A stretch of 64,000 bases of DNA from Solitalea lacus (GCF_022014595.1 NZ_CP091740.1:4328200-4392199), one strand, 5' to 3'. Counted from the stretch's first letter, positions 35,761 to 44,510 are shown. Made by a program: numbers and translations. The notes: generated from the letters alone by a model not told the origin.

Positions 35761-36544
35761 CAAGTCAATAAAACTCTATAGCGTTTTTCACAAGCCTTTT
35801 ATTCAGCCTAAAGAAAACTTTGTTATTCCTATACATGCAGGCAAGGCCCTTTCTAATCAAAAGCTGGATTTCCTTGAAGATAATACAGGCGATAATATAT
35901 CTGAATTAAATAGCACATTCTGTGAATTAACTGCTCAATATTGGATTTGGAAAAACGAAGACCGATCTCGTTGTGATATTTGGGGCATGTGTCATTATCG
36001 TCGTTATTTCACAACAGAAAACTGGTTCAATGCAACTTTTAAAAATAAAAGAACCTACACTAAAATTATTGACCAGCAAAATCTGGACAATGTAGTTAGC
36101 CAAAAGCTATATACCCAGATGCAAGAAATATTGCAAACAAGTGATGTTATTTTACCCAAACCAATGGTAATAGCCAAAAGAAATGGGGTTAAGTTAACGC
36201 TTGAAGAACATTATTCAACTGACCATTTTGAAAATGACTGGAAAACAACAATTGATGTTATTACTGAAAAATACCCTGATTATTTAAAGAGCATTCCTAC
36301 GTTTAATAATTCTACCACTATGTCGTTCTTCAATATGATGATCGCTCCATGGAAAATTTGGGATGCCTACCTTACCTGGTTATTTGATGTTTTACTGGAA
36401 GTAAAAAACAGGATTAAAGTTAGTGATGACCCTTATCAAAAACGGGTATTCGGATTCCTATCAGAGCGTCTGATCAACCTGTATGTACACCATAACAAAC
36501 TGAAGATAGCCTATCTTCCTGTGGCTGTATTTGACAATAAGTAA
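35753..36544 (+). CDS. DUF4422-family putative glycosyltransferase
   Basis: 263 residues. The motifs IKLYSVFHKPFIQPKENFVI, NISELNSTFCELTAQYWIWK and WGMCHYRRYF are the DUF4422 signature; proteins of this family occur in capsule and O-antigen clusters and are predicted to transfer sugars (several are linked to galactofuranose). It overlaps glf by 8 bp, which supports a joint role. It is the last gene of the unit; a clear terminator follows. Confidence 0.9.
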   Translation: MIDKSIKLYSVFHKPFIQPKENFVIPIHAGKALSNQKLDFLEDNTGDNISELNSTFCELTAQYWIWKNEDRSRCDIWGMCHYRRYFTTENWFNATFKNKRTYTKIIDQQNLDNVVSQKLYTQMQEILQTSDVILPKPMVIAKRNGVKLTLEEHYSTDHFENDWKTTIDVITEKYPDYLKSIPTFNNSTTMSFFNMMIAPWKIWDAYLTWLFDVLLEVKNRIKVSDDPYQKRVFGFLSERLINLYVHHNKLKIAYLPVAVFDNK

Positions 36545-36576
36545 TTCACTGAGCTTCCTTTGTTTTTGACAGATAA

Positions 36577-36611
36577 AAATTTAGCTCTTACTTTTGGTAA
36601 GAGCTAAATTT
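36577..36611. terminator. Terminator after the envelope-glycan unit
   Basis: A perfect 15-bp stem (aaatttagctcttac / gtaagagctaaattt) with loop ttttg, between the plus-strand DUF4422 gene and the convergent minus-strand lipoprotein gene. A/T runs on both sides allow it to serve both. Confidence 0.8.
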
Positions 36612-36641
36612 GCTAAAGAGAATGTAATTAATTATACATAC

Positions 36642-37247
36642 TTATTGTTTAATTTCTATCTGTGCTTCTCCTGATTGAAGTCCATACCACTTTCCGGAAA
36701 TTGTTTTAATTTCGCCATTTAGCTTATTTTTAAGTGTAGCTGTATAATTTGCCGAGAGTTTATACATATTTATCATTAAATTAGCTGTAACCTTACTATT
36801 TGCCGGCACCTCCACTGTAACAGTCTGTTCGACTTCCCTCTCTAATTCCGACTTTTCCCCAAAGGTCCATTTGGGCAATGACAACACTCCTACCTCTGCT
36901 TGAGTCCCATTAAAACGCGGAACACCAACCTTTGACCGTTCTAGTCTTGTCATATCAAAACCATCAACGTTAGTAAAATCAGATGTTTCATTATAGTCTT
37001 TTGAAAGATTAATTGATAAAGATTGTGGAATTGAAGACCTGTTATCCATAGTCCTAGAATAAGTAGGGAACGGAACAAGTGTCACTTTATCATCTGCAGA
37101 AAGCGAATATTTGACATTTACCAAATCGTAAATAATCTTTGGTTCTTGAGGTTTAACTTCTTCAATAGGATCATTTGAAGATTTGCATGACAAAGCTATA
37201 AAAGCCAAAACCAAAATACATAGATAGGGTTGCTGTTTTAAACTCAT
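36642..37247 (-). CDS. Lipoprotein, possibly with an aerolysin/ETX-MTX2-like fold
   Basis: 201 residues. A signal peptide ends in the lipobox ALSC (Cys 21), so the protein is lipid-anchored. The rest is rich in Thr, Ser and Asn, with alternating polar patterns: SSIPQSLSINLSKDYNETSD, then a glycine turn, and later QTVTVEVPANSKVTANLMIN followed by LSANYTATLKNKLNG and GKW. This order (Ser/Thr strand pair, then VxVPxNSKVxxx, then a strand ending in a tryptophan) resembles proteins of the ETX/MTX2 aerolysin-like group. That is a visual comparison only; no family is recognised for certain. It stands alone between two terminators. A -7 element TACTTTTG lies at 37364-37371 on the minus strand. Confidence 0.6.
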   Translation of the reverse strand: MSLKQQPYLCILVLAFIALSCKSSNDPIEEVKPQEPKIIYDLVNVKYSLSADDKVTLVPFPTYSRTMDNRSSIPQSLSINLSKDYNETSDFTNVDGFDMTRLERSKVGVPRFNGTQAEVGVLSLPKWTFGEKSELEREVEQTVTVEVPANSKVTANLMINMYKLSANYTATLKNKLNGEIKTISGKWYGLQSGEAQIEIKQ

Positions 37248-37459
37248 GAAGTTATTAATTAAGATGTTAACGCTTTTATTAAGAAAAATGATTAAGACTT
37301 GCTAAAGACCCAGTAGGCCTAAACCACAATCAACAATTTTTCTTCTATAAATAGAATGTGTGACAAAAGTAATAAAAACCAAAATAAACCTATGGTTATT
37401 TTTGATAATCTACATTCAAGTTACAATGCGAAACTCTGTGTTAATAACAGGCTAAAATA

Positions 37460-37489
37460 AAAGTGCCCAACTATTAAGCTGGGCACTTT
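37460..37489 (-). terminator. Terminator after infB
   Basis: A 10-bp stem (aaagtgccca / tgggcacttt) with a 10-base loop, about 22 bp after the infB stop; on the minus strand it is followed by TATTTTAG. Confidence 0.7.
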
Positions 37490-37510
37490 ACTATATTCTA
37501 ATAAGTTTGA

Positions 37511-40500
37511 TTAAAGTTTACGTTTAACTTCCACTTCTTCGTACGCTTCTACAATATCGCCAACCTTAATATCATTAAAGCCTTTAATATTCAATCCACA
37601 CTCGTAACCCGTTGCAACCTCTTTAACGTCATCTTTAAAGCGTTTTAGAGAGTCTAACTCACCATTGTGAACAACTACGCCATCACGAACAATCCTGATC
37701 TTGTTGTTACGGTGAATTTTACCATCCAGTACCATACATCCGGCAATTGTACCCACTTTACTGATTTTGAAGGTTTCACGAATTTCAACGTTAGCAACAA
37801 TCTTCTCTTCAATTTCTGGAGAAAGCATACCCTCCATTGCCGCCTTAATCTCTTCGATAGCTTTGTAAATTACCGAATACATGCGGATATCGATCTGCTC
37901 TTGTTCAGCTAGCTTACGCGCACTGGCTGATGGACGAACCTGGAAACCGATGATGATTGCGTCAGAAGCCGAAGCAAGCAATACATCTGAGTCAGAGATT
38001 TGACCAACCGATTTATGAATGATATTAACCTGGATTTCCTCTGTTGAAAGTTTCAGCAATGAATCTGATAAAGCCTCAACCGAACCATCCACATCACCTT
38101 TAACAATGATATTAAGCTCTTTAAAGTTACCGATAGCCAAACGACGACCGATCTCATCCAAAGTAATATGTTTTTGCGTACGTAAACCTTGCTCACGCAT
38201 TAATTGAGTACGCTTATTGGCAATTTCTTTAGCTTCCTGCTCTGTTTTAGCTTCAATAAACTTATCTCCAGCTTGCGGCGCACCTTGCATACCCAATACC
38301 AACACAGGTGTTGACGGTCCTGCCTTTGAAATTTTGGCACCAGTTTCATTAAACATCGCTTTTACCCTACCCGAGTGAGAGCCTGCCAAAATTGGATCGC
38401 CTACATTTAATGTACCCGTTTGAATCAGAACAGTCGTAACGATACCGCGTCCTTTATCTAAGGCCGCTTCAATAACCGTACCCACCGCCCTACGATTCGG
38501 ATTGGCTTTCAAATCTAACATTTCTGCTTCAAGCAATACTTTCTCGAGTAGCAGGTCGATATTTAAACCTTTTTTAGCTGAAATTTCCTGAGTCTGATAT
38601 TTACCTCCCCATTCTTCAACCAAAATATTCATTGCAGAAAGTTGCTCACGAATTCTGTCGGGATTAGCTCCTTCTCTATCTATCTTATTAAATGCAAAAA
38701 CAATAGGAACATTCGCGGCCATTGCATGATTGATTGCTTCCCTGGTTTGAGGCATTACCGCATCATCTGCCGCAATTACAATAATAGCAATATCGGTTAC
38801 GTTGGCTCCGCGAGCACGCATGGCCGTAAAGGCTTCGTGACCTGGGGTATCCAAGAACGTGATTTTCTTGCCACTCTCCAACTTCACTTCATAAGCACCA
38901 ATGTGCTGGGTAATTCCTCCGGCTTCGCCTGCAATTACATTGGCCTTACGAATAAAGTCAAGTAATGAAGTTTTACCGTGGTCAACGTGACCCATTACGG
39001 TCACAATTGGCGAGCGGCCTACTAAATCTGCCGGATCGTCAACATCCTCCTCAATCTCTTCCTGCACATCTGCAGAAACAAATTCAACAGAATAACCAAA
39101 CTCGTCAGCTACGATTGTTAACGTCTCAGCATCTAAACGTTGGTTAATTGATACGAACATACCTAACGACATACATGTTGCAATAACTTTTGTCACCGGT
39201 ACATCCATCATATTAGCCAACTCATTAGCCGTTACGAATTCTGTAACCTTTAATATTTTCGATTCAAGTTCATCTTGCATCATTTGCTCTTCACGAGATT
39301 GTGCATAATCATCACGTTTCTGACGACGGTGCTTACGACCAGCGGCAAATTTATTTTGCTTACCGGCTCCCGTTAACTTAGCAAGAGTCTGCTTAATTTG
39401 CTCTTGAACTTTTTTCTCATCTACTTCTTCTTTTTCAGGGCGAGCATGTGCGCCTCTGCTATCAGGACGTTGATGTCCAGGTCTGTTTTCAAAACGTCTT
39501 TCTCCACCTTGGCCTTGACGTTGACCGCCTTGACCTTGTCCTTGACGTTGACCGCCCTGACCTTGGCCCGGACGCTGTCCTCCATGACCCTGACCCTGGC
39601 CCGGACGCTGTCCGCCTTGACCTTGGCCTTGACGTTGTCCGCCATGACCTTGACCTTGACCCTGGCCACCCTGACCTTGTTGCCCTCCTTGTGGAGCGTT
39701 TCCTGCTCCTGGTTGAATATCTTTACGTTTGCGCTTACGTTTATGACGGTCGCTATCAGATGAAGAGGCTACCGGCTGACCTTTACGCTCTACCGGCAAC
39801 TGTATTTTCCCAATGATATTCGGACCGCTCAATCGTTGAGCTCTGGCACGAATTACATCATCTTCTTTAATTGTTTCCTGACTTGAAGGTTCTTCAACAT
39901 GAGGAGTAATACTTTCTTCATGCTGAATTTCAGCTTTTACAACAACCGGTTTTTCTTCTTCAGCAATTGAACTTGCTACAGGCTCTTCTTTTTCAACCTT
40001 AGCAGCTGGGGCTTCCTGTTTTACATTCTCTTCAACAGGTTTAACCGGCTCTTGAGCAACTACCTGAGGTTTCTCCATTTTTTCTTCAGCAACTACCTGA
40101 GGCTCAACAGCTGCAGGCTCTTCTTTATGAATCTTTTTCTTTGGATTTAATGCATCCAAATCAATTTTACCTACCACCTTAACTCCCGGAATCTCTTCAG
40201 AACCTGAAACTGGGGTAATTGCAGGTGCTGACGGTGCTGATTCTTGCTCAGGTTTTGGCTCTTCCTGAGCTTCTACTTTAGGCTTTTCAACTACCGGGGC
40301 ATTCAATGAAACATTCTTAATTAGAATTTCTTCAGGCTCTTCTTCTTTTACCTTCACCTTTTCAAGCAATGATTCATCTATCGATACTTCATCACGACGT
40401 ACCTTTCCCACGTGAATGTGCTTCGCCTCTTCCTTAATAATTTTACCAAGCTGAAACTCCTTTTGCAATATTGCATACATTTCATCGTTGATCTTAGTGG

Positions 40501-40615
40501 TTGGCTTTGCATCCACTTTATACCCTTTCTTATTCAGGTGATCAACGGCTGTATTCAAACCGATGTTCAGTTCCTTGGCTACTTTAAATAATTGATATTG
40601 TTTGTCTTCTGACAT
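37511..40615 (-). CDS. infB: Translation initiation factor IF-2
   Basis: 1034 residues. An N-terminal IF2-N helix domain (about 1-55, [14 protein letters not shown]) is followed by a long acidic and Lys/Glu/Pro/Val-rich linker (about 70-290), a Gly/Gln-rich stretch (about 301-376), a second IF2-N domain, the G domain with [19 protein letters not shown] (about 535), [15 protein letters not shown] and [10 protein letters not shown], and domains II-IV. It brings initiator tRNA to the 30S subunit. It is the last gene of rimP-nusA-infB, but two hairpins lie between nusA and infB. The linker repeats suggest recent expansion. Confidence 0.97.
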   Translation of the reverse strand: MSEDKQYQLFKVAKELNIGLNTAVDHLNKKGYKVDAKPTTKINDEMYAILQKEFQLGKIIKEEAKHIHVGKVRRDEVSIDESLLEKVKVKEEEPEEILIKNVSLNAPVVEKPKVEAQEEPKPEQESAPSAPAITPVSGSEEIPGVKVVGKIDLDALNPKKKIHKEEPAAVEPQVVAEEKMEKPQVVAQEPVKPVEENVKQEAPAAKVEKEEPVASSIAEEEKPVVVKAEIQHEESITPHVEEPSSQETIKEDDVIRARAQRLSGPNIIGKIQLPVERKGQPVASSSDSDRHKRKRKRKDIQPGAGNAPQGGQQGQGGQGQGQGHGGQRQGQGQGGQRPGQGQGHGGQRPGQGQGGQRQGQGQGGQRQGQGGERRFENRPGHQRPDSRGAHARPEKEEVDEKKVQEQIKQTLAKLTGAGKQNKFAAGRKHRRQKRDDYAQSREEQMMQDELESKILKVTEFVTANELANMMDVPVTKVIATCMSLGMFVSINQRLDAETLTIVADEFGYSVEFVSADVQEEIEEDVDDPADLVGRSPIVTVMGHVDHGKTSLLDFIRKANVIAGEAGGITQHIGAYEVKLESGKKITFLDTPGHEAFTAMRARGANVTDIAIIVIAADDAVMPQTREAINHAMAANVPIVFAFNKIDREGANPDRIREQLSAMNILVEEWGGKYQTQEISAKKGLNIDLLLEKVLLEAEMLDLKANPNRRAVGTVIEAALDKGRGIVTTVLIQTGTLNVGDPILAGSHSGRVKAMFNETGAKISKAGPSTPVLVLGMQGAPQAGDKFIEAKTEQEAKEIANKRTQLMREQGLRTQKHITLDEIGRRLAIGNFKELNIIVKGDVDGSVEALSDSLLKLSTEEIQVNIIHKSVGQISDSDVLLASASDAIIIGFQVRPSASARKLAEQEQIDIRMYSVIYKAIEEIKAAMEGMLSPEIEEKIVANVEIRETFKISKVGTIAGCMVLDGKIHRNNKIRIVRDGVVVHNGELDSLKRFKDDVKEVATGYECGLNIKGFNDIKVGDIVEAYEEVEVKRKL

Positions 40616-40777
40616 TCCTTCTGTTTAGAATTTCGACTGTAAAAATAGTTATAAGTTATCAGTTAACAGCTATTTTAACTCAATTAAACTGATTTACTTA
40701 TTTTTTGATTCACTGCATGCCATTTTAGCAGAGGCAATCGTATGGTTATCATCTCAACAACCTGCACTTATAAAAAA

Positions 40778-40827
40778 GAGCTTATTATTAAGCTCAGGCC
40801 TTTGCAAATTATATTGCAAAAGCCTGA
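40778..40827 (-). terminator. Tandem hairpins with T-run between nusA and infB
   Basis: Reading on the minus strand from nusA: first a 14-bp stem (40794-40807 with 40814-40827, one G-U pair), then a second stem (gagctta / taagctc, 40778-40784 with 40789-40795) followed by TTTTTT. The second is a textbook intrinsic terminator. The two stems overlap by two bases (40794-40795), so they could be alternative structures. infB starts 163 bp further, and no good -33/-7 promoter is seen before it. Confidence 0.7.
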
Positions 40828-40836
40828 ACGGATTTC

Positions 40837-42075
40837 TTATTCAAATTCTGAGCGAAGGATCTGCAATACTTCCTTAACTGTTTCTTCCTCTAAATCAGTA
40901 CGTTTCACCAACTCGCTTACAGAAAGAGCCAATACACTTTTGGCACTGTCACAACCGATGGCCTTTAATTCATCAATTACCCAGCTATCAATTTCGTCTG
41001 AGAATTCTTCTAAGTCCACATCCTCTTCATCTGCATCTTCAGCATCACGGAATACGTCAATATCATATCCGGTTAATTTACCGGCAAGTTTAATATTATG
41101 TCCGCCTTTACCAATTGCTAAAGAAACCTGATCTGGCTTTAAGTACACCGAAGCATGCTTTTTATCATCATTAATTTTGATGGATGTAATTTTTGCCGGA
41201 CTTAAAGCACGTGTGATGTATAACGAGGCGTTATTAGTGTAATTAATTACATCTATATTTTCGTTGCGCAACTCACGTACAATTCCATGGATACGAGACC
41301 CTTTCATACCCACGCAAGCACCAACCGGATCAATGCGGTCATCGAATGACTCAACAGCCACTTTAGCACGCTCTCCAGGCTCACGAACGATTTTCTTTAT
41401 GCTGATCAGACCATCAAAAATTTCAGGCACTTCCAGCTCGAACAAACGTTGCAAGAACGCAGGAGCGGTACGTGAAATAATAATTTTAGGATTGTTGTTG
41501 ATCATTTCCACTTTTAAAACTACAGCACGAATGCTATCGCCTTTTTTGTAGAAATCGGCAGGAATTTGTTCGATTTTAGGCAACAAAAGCTCATTACCTT
41601 CTTCATCTAAAACCAAAATCTCTTTTTTCCATACCTGGTATACTTCACCCACCACAATCTCGCCTACACGATCTTTATATTTTTTATAGATATCGTCTTT
41701 CTCAAGCTCCATGATACGCGAAACCAATGTTTGGCGGGCAGCCAAAATGGCTCGACGACCAAAGCTTTCCAACGTAATTTGTTCAATGGCATCATCTCCC
41801 ACTTCCAAATCAGGATCGATGAGCTTGGCTTCGGCTAATTCTACCTCCAATGCATCGTCTTCCGAAAAACCATCTTCCATCACTTTGCGGGTACGCCAAA
41901 TCTCAAGGTCACCGTTTTCGGTGTTCAAGATCACGTCACAGTTTTCGTCAGTACCATATTTACGACGTAACATGCTACGGAATACATCCTCCAGCACGCT
42001 CATCATGGTTGGTCTGTCAATGTTCTTGAATTGCTTAAACTCCTGAAAAGAGTCTATCAAATTGATGTTGCTCAT
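40837..42075 (-). CDS. nusA: Transcription termination/antitermination factor NusA
   Basis: 412 residues. The N-terminal RNA-polymerase-binding domain (start SNINLIDSFQEFKQFKNIDR) is followed by S1 (GEIVVGEVYQVWKKEILVLD), and KH domains (GACVGMKGSRIHGIVRELRN and LAIGKGGHNIKLAGKLTGYD). The acidic C-terminal part (about 345-412) is short, without the two repeats of the E. coli protein. NusA controls pausing, termination and antitermination. It lies 65 bp after rimP. Given hairpins both before rimP and after nusA, autoregulation is plausible. Confidence 0.97.
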   Translation of the reverse strand: MSNINLIDSFQEFKQFKNIDRPTMMSVLEDVFRSMLRRKYGTDENCDVILNTENGDLEIWRTRKVMEDGFSEDDALEVELAEAKLIDPDLEVGDDAIEQITLESFGRRAILAARQTLVSRIMELEKDDIYKKYKDRVGEIVVGEVYQVWKKEILVLDEEGNELLLPKIEQIPADFYKKGDSIRAVVLKVEMINNNPKIIISRTAPAFLQRLFELEVPEIFDGLISIKKIVREPGERAKVAVESFDDRIDPVGACVGMKGSRIHGIVRELRNENIDVINYTNNASLYITRALSPAKITSIKINDDKKHASVYLKPDQVSLAIGKGGHNIKLAGKLTGYDIDVFRDAEDADEEDVDLEEFSDEIDSWVIDELKAIGCDSAKSVLALSVSELVKRTDLEEETVKEVLQILRSEFE

Positions 42076-42140
42076 TTTAATTATTGTTGATCCTTACCCC
42101 TAACCAATAATCTGCGTGATTACTGATTACGAATTATCGT

Positions 42141-42605
42141 TTACTTAAAACTTACTGTTACTTTCACCTCAGCTATTTGATTAAAGCTTAGCTCGCTTTC
42201 AATCAATTGTGCCTTTTTTCCTTTTTCTTTTACCGTTTCTTCAATGGTAATTCCGTTTTCTGTTGAACTCAGCAACTTTCCTTCTCTTTTTGCCCCATCA
42301 TTCAACTTAACAATTACCGTACGGCCTATATTTTTAACAAACTGACGTTGGTGCTTTAACGGATAATCAAGCCCTGCTGAGGATACTTCCAAAGTATAAG
42401 CATGATCTATCGCATTCTCTTCTTCTAAATGAAATCCGACGTGTCTGCTCACTGCAGCACATTGATCAATACCCACACCCGTATCGCCATCCAGCAAGAT
42501 CATTAATTTATTGTTTGGCAACATTTTAATGTCAACAATAAATAAATCCGTGCCGTCTAATTTTTCTTCTACTAACGCTGTTACTCTGTTAATTACTACG
42601 CTCAT
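42141..42605 (-). CDS. rimP: Ribosome maturation factor RimP
   Basis: 154 residues. DLFIVDIKMLPNNKLMILLD, GVGIDQCAAVSRHVGFHLEE and LEVSSAGLDYPLKHQRQFVK are the RimP signature. It helps 30S assembly around S12 and S5. It is the first gene of the rimP-nusA-infB operon, preceded by a clear promoter and a leader hairpin. Confidence 0.95.
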   Translation of the reverse strand: MSVVINRVTALVEEKLDGTDLFIVDIKMLPNNKLMILLDGDTGVGIDQCAAVSRHVGFHLEEENAIDHAYTLEVSSAGLDYPLKHQRQFVKNIGRTVIVKLNDGAKREGKLLSSTENGITIEETVKEKGKKAQLIESELSFNQIAEVKVTVSFK

Positions 42606-42621
42606 CTACAACATAATAAAC

Positions 42622-42648
42622 AAAAGAGGGGACACCGTCCCCTCTTTT
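42622..42648 (-). promoter_or_regulatory. Leader hairpin at the 5' end of the rimP-nusA-infB transcript
   Basis: A perfect 12-bp stem (aaaagaggggac / gtcccctctttt) with a 3-base loop. On the minus strand it begins about 7 bases after the expected transcription start and ends 17 bp before the rimP ATG. After it comes GTTTATTATG, so it lacks a full T-run in this direction, while on the plus strand it is followed by cttttctcttttt. It may be an attenuator, a stability hairpin or a NusA-responsive site. Confidence 0.55.
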
Positions 42649-42662
42649 CTCTTTTTGCAACG

Positions 42663-42693
42663 CAAAGGTAATAAAAAATATTCTGCTTACAAA
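42663..42693 (-). promoter_or_regulatory. Promoter of rimP-nusA-infB
   Basis: On the minus strand: TTTG (42690-42693), a 19-base spacer and TACCTTTG (42663-42670), an exact match to the Bacteroidota vegetative pattern. The start of transcription would be about 42655. Confidence 0.75.
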
Positions 42694-42762
42694 ACCTTTT
42701 AGCATCAGGAGTTTAGCATCATGAATTACATCAATAAAATGAGTAAATAGTGAATCAACGAG

Positions 42763-42885
42763 CTATTTAGTTGCTTCTGCCTGACAATCTGCAGAATAGT
42801 TGATTGTGGCTAACAATTCTACGGTTTTGGCCCAATCAGAGCCTCGGAAACTTTGATCATATAACCGTTTGGCATAATCAATATT
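42763..42885 (-). pseudogene. Possible remnant of a gene's 3' end (40 codons)
   Basis: From just after a stop (TAA at 42886-42888) to the TAG at 42763 the minus strand is open and reads NIDYAKRLYDQSFRGSDWAK followed by TVELLATINYSADCQAEATK. The composition (aromatic, charged and alternating residues) looks like real protein, but there is no start codon and no continuation upstream. It may be the tail of a decayed gene, lying just beside the direct repeat at 42945. I do not recognise the family. Confidence 0.4.
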
Positions 42886-42944
42886 TTACGCACCAATAAG
42901 CATGGAAGATGGCTTGCCTGCACTAACGCATATCTAATTTTCAG

Positions 42945-43017
42945 AAAAAAGGCTTAAGCAAGTCCCTCACCTACTTAAGCCTTTAGCCTAACCTTTGATC
43001 TAATTATTTCTCAAGCA
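42945..43017 (-). repeat. Direct repeat, copy 1 (left flank of the ABC operon)
   Basis: About 90% identical to 48153-48226. It holds the last four codons and stop of a gene ending ...LLEK (here reading through AT-G-CTTGAGAAATAA) and a terminator stem (aaaggcttaag / cttaagccttt). Copy 2 is the real end of the M1-peptidase gene; copy 1 has no gene attached. It also serves as the terminator for the gene at 43051-43749. Confidence 0.75.
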
Positions 43018-43050
43018 TAGGTGCGAAGGCGCAAAGCCGAAGTAAACTCA

Positions 43051-43749
43051 TTATTGACCCAGCATTTTCTTAATATTCTCCACCGTGCCGCCAATCTTTA
43101 CATCGGGTGCCAGGTTGGCCTTTAGGGTTGTGATTTTGGAGTTAGCAAGATTAATAGAAGAACCCGCGCCGATATCCAGCTTTGCATAGGTAGCATTTCC
43201 AATGTGAACAATCATATCCGTAGAATCATTAGCGGTGACGATTAATGAATCAACACCAGGAACAGAGAGGTTTAGCGATTTCAATTCCTTTGCCTTAACA
43301 GTCATTTTCTTTCTAAAAAAAGAGTCATTGACTTCTACCGATTCAACATTATCTGCGAAAATCTCTTCGGGCATCTTTTCAAATGAAAGATCTAAGTGGT
43401 AGATGCCGCGGTTGCCATATCGATTTTGTCCTGTGATCTTTTGTTCTACATAGAGCGTATCCTGCTTATAGGCAAATGACATGCTGTCGGCAATATTCAT
43501 TGGCAATCCCTGACTCAGGTTATTTTTTCCGATCCAAAGCTTCAAATACACTCCCCATTGTTTTGTACCGATCAGATTTTTAACACATAACACCCGTACG
43601 GGCCTGTTCTGTAATTTAGATCCGATATCTTTTGTTTCCGATTTTTCCGGATGCTTTTGTTTCTCGGCTTCTAACCAATATATTCTTAGGGGTGTAGTGA
43701 ACACCAGCAATAGAGCTGCTGTACAGAGTATTTTTGTTGAGTTTTTCAT
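43051..43749 (-). CDS. Membrane-anchored protein of unknown function, paralog A
   Basis: 232 residues. One N-terminal membrane anchor or signal (about 5-27: ILCTAALLLVFTTPLRIYWL) and a large outer domain. The C-terminal half (about 115-230) has regularly spaced beta-strand patterns such as VESVEVNDSFFRKKMTVKAK and LNLSVPGVDSLIVTANDSTD, ending LAPDVKIGGTVENIKKMLGQ; this suggests a small beta-helix like DUF2807-type domains. Clearly a paralog of the gene upstream (43796-44506), with matching start (...TTPLRIYWLEAE) and end. It is the last gene of the ABC operon. The function is unknown. Confidence 0.75.
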   Translation of the reverse strand: MKNSTKILCTAALLLVFTTPLRIYWLEAEKQKHPEKSETKDIGSKLQNRPVRVLCVKNLIGTKQWGVYLKLWIGKNNLSQGLPMNIADSMSFAYKQDTLYVEQKITGQNRYGNRGIYHLDLSFEKMPEEIFADNVESVEVNDSFFRKKMTVKAKELKSLNLSVPGVDSLIVTANDSTDMIVHIGNATYAKLDIGAGSSINLANSKITTLKANLAPDVKIGGTVENIKKMLGQ

Positions 43750-43795
43750 GTTTGAATAGGATTACACAGATTTAGCAGATTTACACAGATATTGA

Positions 43796-44506
43796 TTAAT
43801 GGGCAGTCAGCAGCTTCTTAACATTCTCCATATCGCCCGAAAGCTGTACATCTGGCCCGAGCTTAGTGGTAACGTTATTGATCTTAGCAGAACCGAGATC
43901 GAGCGAACAGGTACCGTCCATCTCAATATTGGCCCGATTAATCTTTACATCGTCCTTTATAACAAAACCTGACCGCACTTGGGACTTAATGGTTAATTCG
44001 GCAATGGAAATATTGGTCAAATTCATCTGATCAACATTCCTGGCATTAATCCTCAGTGTTTTCCACTGTCCTTGCTCTCCTTCAACCGTTATCTTCTCCA
44101 CATTGTCAGCAATAATTACCTCAGGCAAAACATCGAATGTTAGACTCACCAAATCATTGATGGTTTGAGAGACTCCGGGACTTGTTTGATTTTCTTTACC
44201 CGCGGCCACCTTTTGACTAACAAACAGTGTATCGCCACGAAATGAATAAACCCCATCATCATTCCAGTAAGTTAACTCATCATCCTGTTCGTGTCTTCCC
44301 TGTTTAACAGTCAAATAAACGCCTTGCCCATTTACAGGTTTTAGGTTTTTCACGCAAAGTACCCGTATTTTTCTTCCGCTTAACGAGCCCGGCTTAATCG
44401 CAGTATCTAAAACGGTTCCTTTAGCTTTTATCCAATACACATGTAAAGGAATAGTCAGCAGCAGCAAGAGTACTGTTGCTATTAATAATTTAATCGACTT
44501 GTTCAT
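43796..44506 (-). CDS. Membrane-anchored protein of unknown function, paralog B
   Basis: 236 residues. N-terminal anchor (about 5-25: KLLIATVLLLLLTIPLHVYW) and an outer domain with KIRVLCVKNLKPVNGQGVYL, a motif shared with paralog A (VRVLCVKNLIGTKQWGVYLK). The C-terminal half has beta-strand periodicity (NLTNISIAELTIKSQVRSGF; ANIEMDGTCSLDLGSAKINN) and ends LGPDVQLSGDMENVKKLLTA. It begins 4 bp after the GntR regulator, so it belongs to the operon. It may be a sensor or surface partner of the ABC system; that is inference. Confidence 0.75.
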   Translation of the reverse strand: MNKSIKLLIATVLLLLLTIPLHVYWIKAKGTVLDTAIKPGSLSGRKIRVLCVKNLKPVNGQGVYLTVKQGRHEQDDELTYWNDDGVYSFRGDTLFVSQKVAAGKENQTSPGVSQTINDLVSLTFDVLPEVIIADNVEKITVEGEQGQWKTLRINARNVDQMNLTNISIAELTIKSQVRSGFVIKDDVKINRANIEMDGTCSLDLGSAKINNVTTKLGPDVQLSGDMENVKKLLTAH

Positions 44507-44510
44507 TGAT

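Noticed and set aside
39398-39816. Two long plus-strand frames opposite infB
   Set aside because: They arise from the repeated Gly/Gln codons of the IF-2 linker; their translations are simple LTLA- or DLDLD-type repeats.
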